NCBI GenBank assembly: GCA_036508635.1 | Contig: DATCGY010000050.1 | Location: 1 to 6,173, forward strand | Direction of reading: 5' to 3' | Length of the DNA: 6,173 bases | Source of the DNA: FEN-727 sp036508635 | Lineage (GTDB): Bacteria > Actinomycetota > Geothermincolia > Fen-727 > Anoxymicrobiaceae | Shown: one piece after another, positions 6,065 to 6,173 of the stretch | Numbering within the stretch: the first letter of the stretch is position 1 | Layout of the letters: each line of letters begins with the position of its first letter | The notes under the pieces: generated by a model | The model's input: only the letters and a program-made list of their open reading frames with translations | Databases searched by the model: none | Told to the model about the DNA's origin: nothing | Made by a program: the position numbers and the translations under genes

Positions 6065-6173
6065 AAGTTGCGCTTTGCCCGGGGACATTCGACCCGGTGA
6101 CCAACGGCCATCTCGACGTGATCTTGCGAACGGCCAAACACTTCGACAAAGTGGTTGTCGCTGTCGCCTCAAG
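6061..6173 (+). CDS. coaD: Phosphopantetheine adenylyltransferase CoaD, partial (N-terminal 37 codons)
   Basis: CoaD joins 4'-phosphopantetheine and ATP to give dephospho-CoA and pyrophosphate, the fourth of the five steps from pantothenate to coenzyme A. It is a cytoplasmic hexamer of the nucleotidyltransferase superfamily. The visible N-terminus reads MKVALCPGTFDPVTNGHLD: the PGTFDP loop (7-12) and the T-x-G-H motif (TNGH, 14-17), whose His binds the ATP phosphates, are both intact. The family usually has Tyr where this protein has Cys6. The start is the TTG at 6061, overlapping the rsmD stop by four bases; only a weak GGGGG (6047-6051) precedes it, so translation probably depends on ribosomes finishing rsmD. 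The remaining three quarters or so of the gene lie beyond the right edge. The order recG-rsmD-coaD is widespread and supports the call. Confidence 0.95.
   Translation, partial: MKVALCPGTFDPVTNGHLDVILRTAKHFDKVVVAVAS

Overview
This is a moderately GC-rich bacterial window carrying one housekeeping operon start on the plus strand and two accessory genes on the minus strand. The recG-rsmD-coaD order is common in Bacillota, Actinomycetota and related Gram-positive lineages. I lean towards a deep-branching actinobacterial or clostridial-type anaerobe, but the window has no decisive taxonomic marker and confidence in this is low.

Minus strand, right to left: a divergently transcribed cytoplasmic glycosidase of the (alpha/alpha)6-barrel type, resembling GH15 (809-3217), is followed after 100 bp by a secreted protein built from tandem beta-propeller-like repeats (1-708). 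The second gene has no stop codon inside the window and runs off its left edge. The 100-bp gap holds a good ribosome binding site, a possible promoter and a weak hairpin.

The 106-bp region between the divergent start codons (3218-3323) has one strikingly AT-rich island that reads as a -10 box on both strands. I moved the starts of both flanking genes inward from the longest possible frames. The longer frames would overlap each other, begin on or upstream of that box, and lack ribosome binding sites.

Plus strand, left to right: recG (ATP-dependent branched-DNA helicase, 3324-5471), rsmD (16S rRNA guanine-N2 methyltransferase, 5483-6064) and the first 37 codons of coaD (phosphopantetheine adenylyltransferase, from 6061). 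Spacing is 11 nt between recG and rsmD and a 4-nt stop/start overlap between rsmD and coaD, which points to one translationally coupled transcript. The three products act in unrelated processes (DNA repair, ribosome modification, coenzyme A synthesis), so the operon is a conserved housekeeping cluster rather than a pathway.

I found no RNA genes, CRISPR arrays, insertion sequences, attachment sites or phage genes, and no convincing new system. The least explained parts are the repeat protein, the glycosidase of unknown substrate, and a local shift in codon use in the second half of rsmD.
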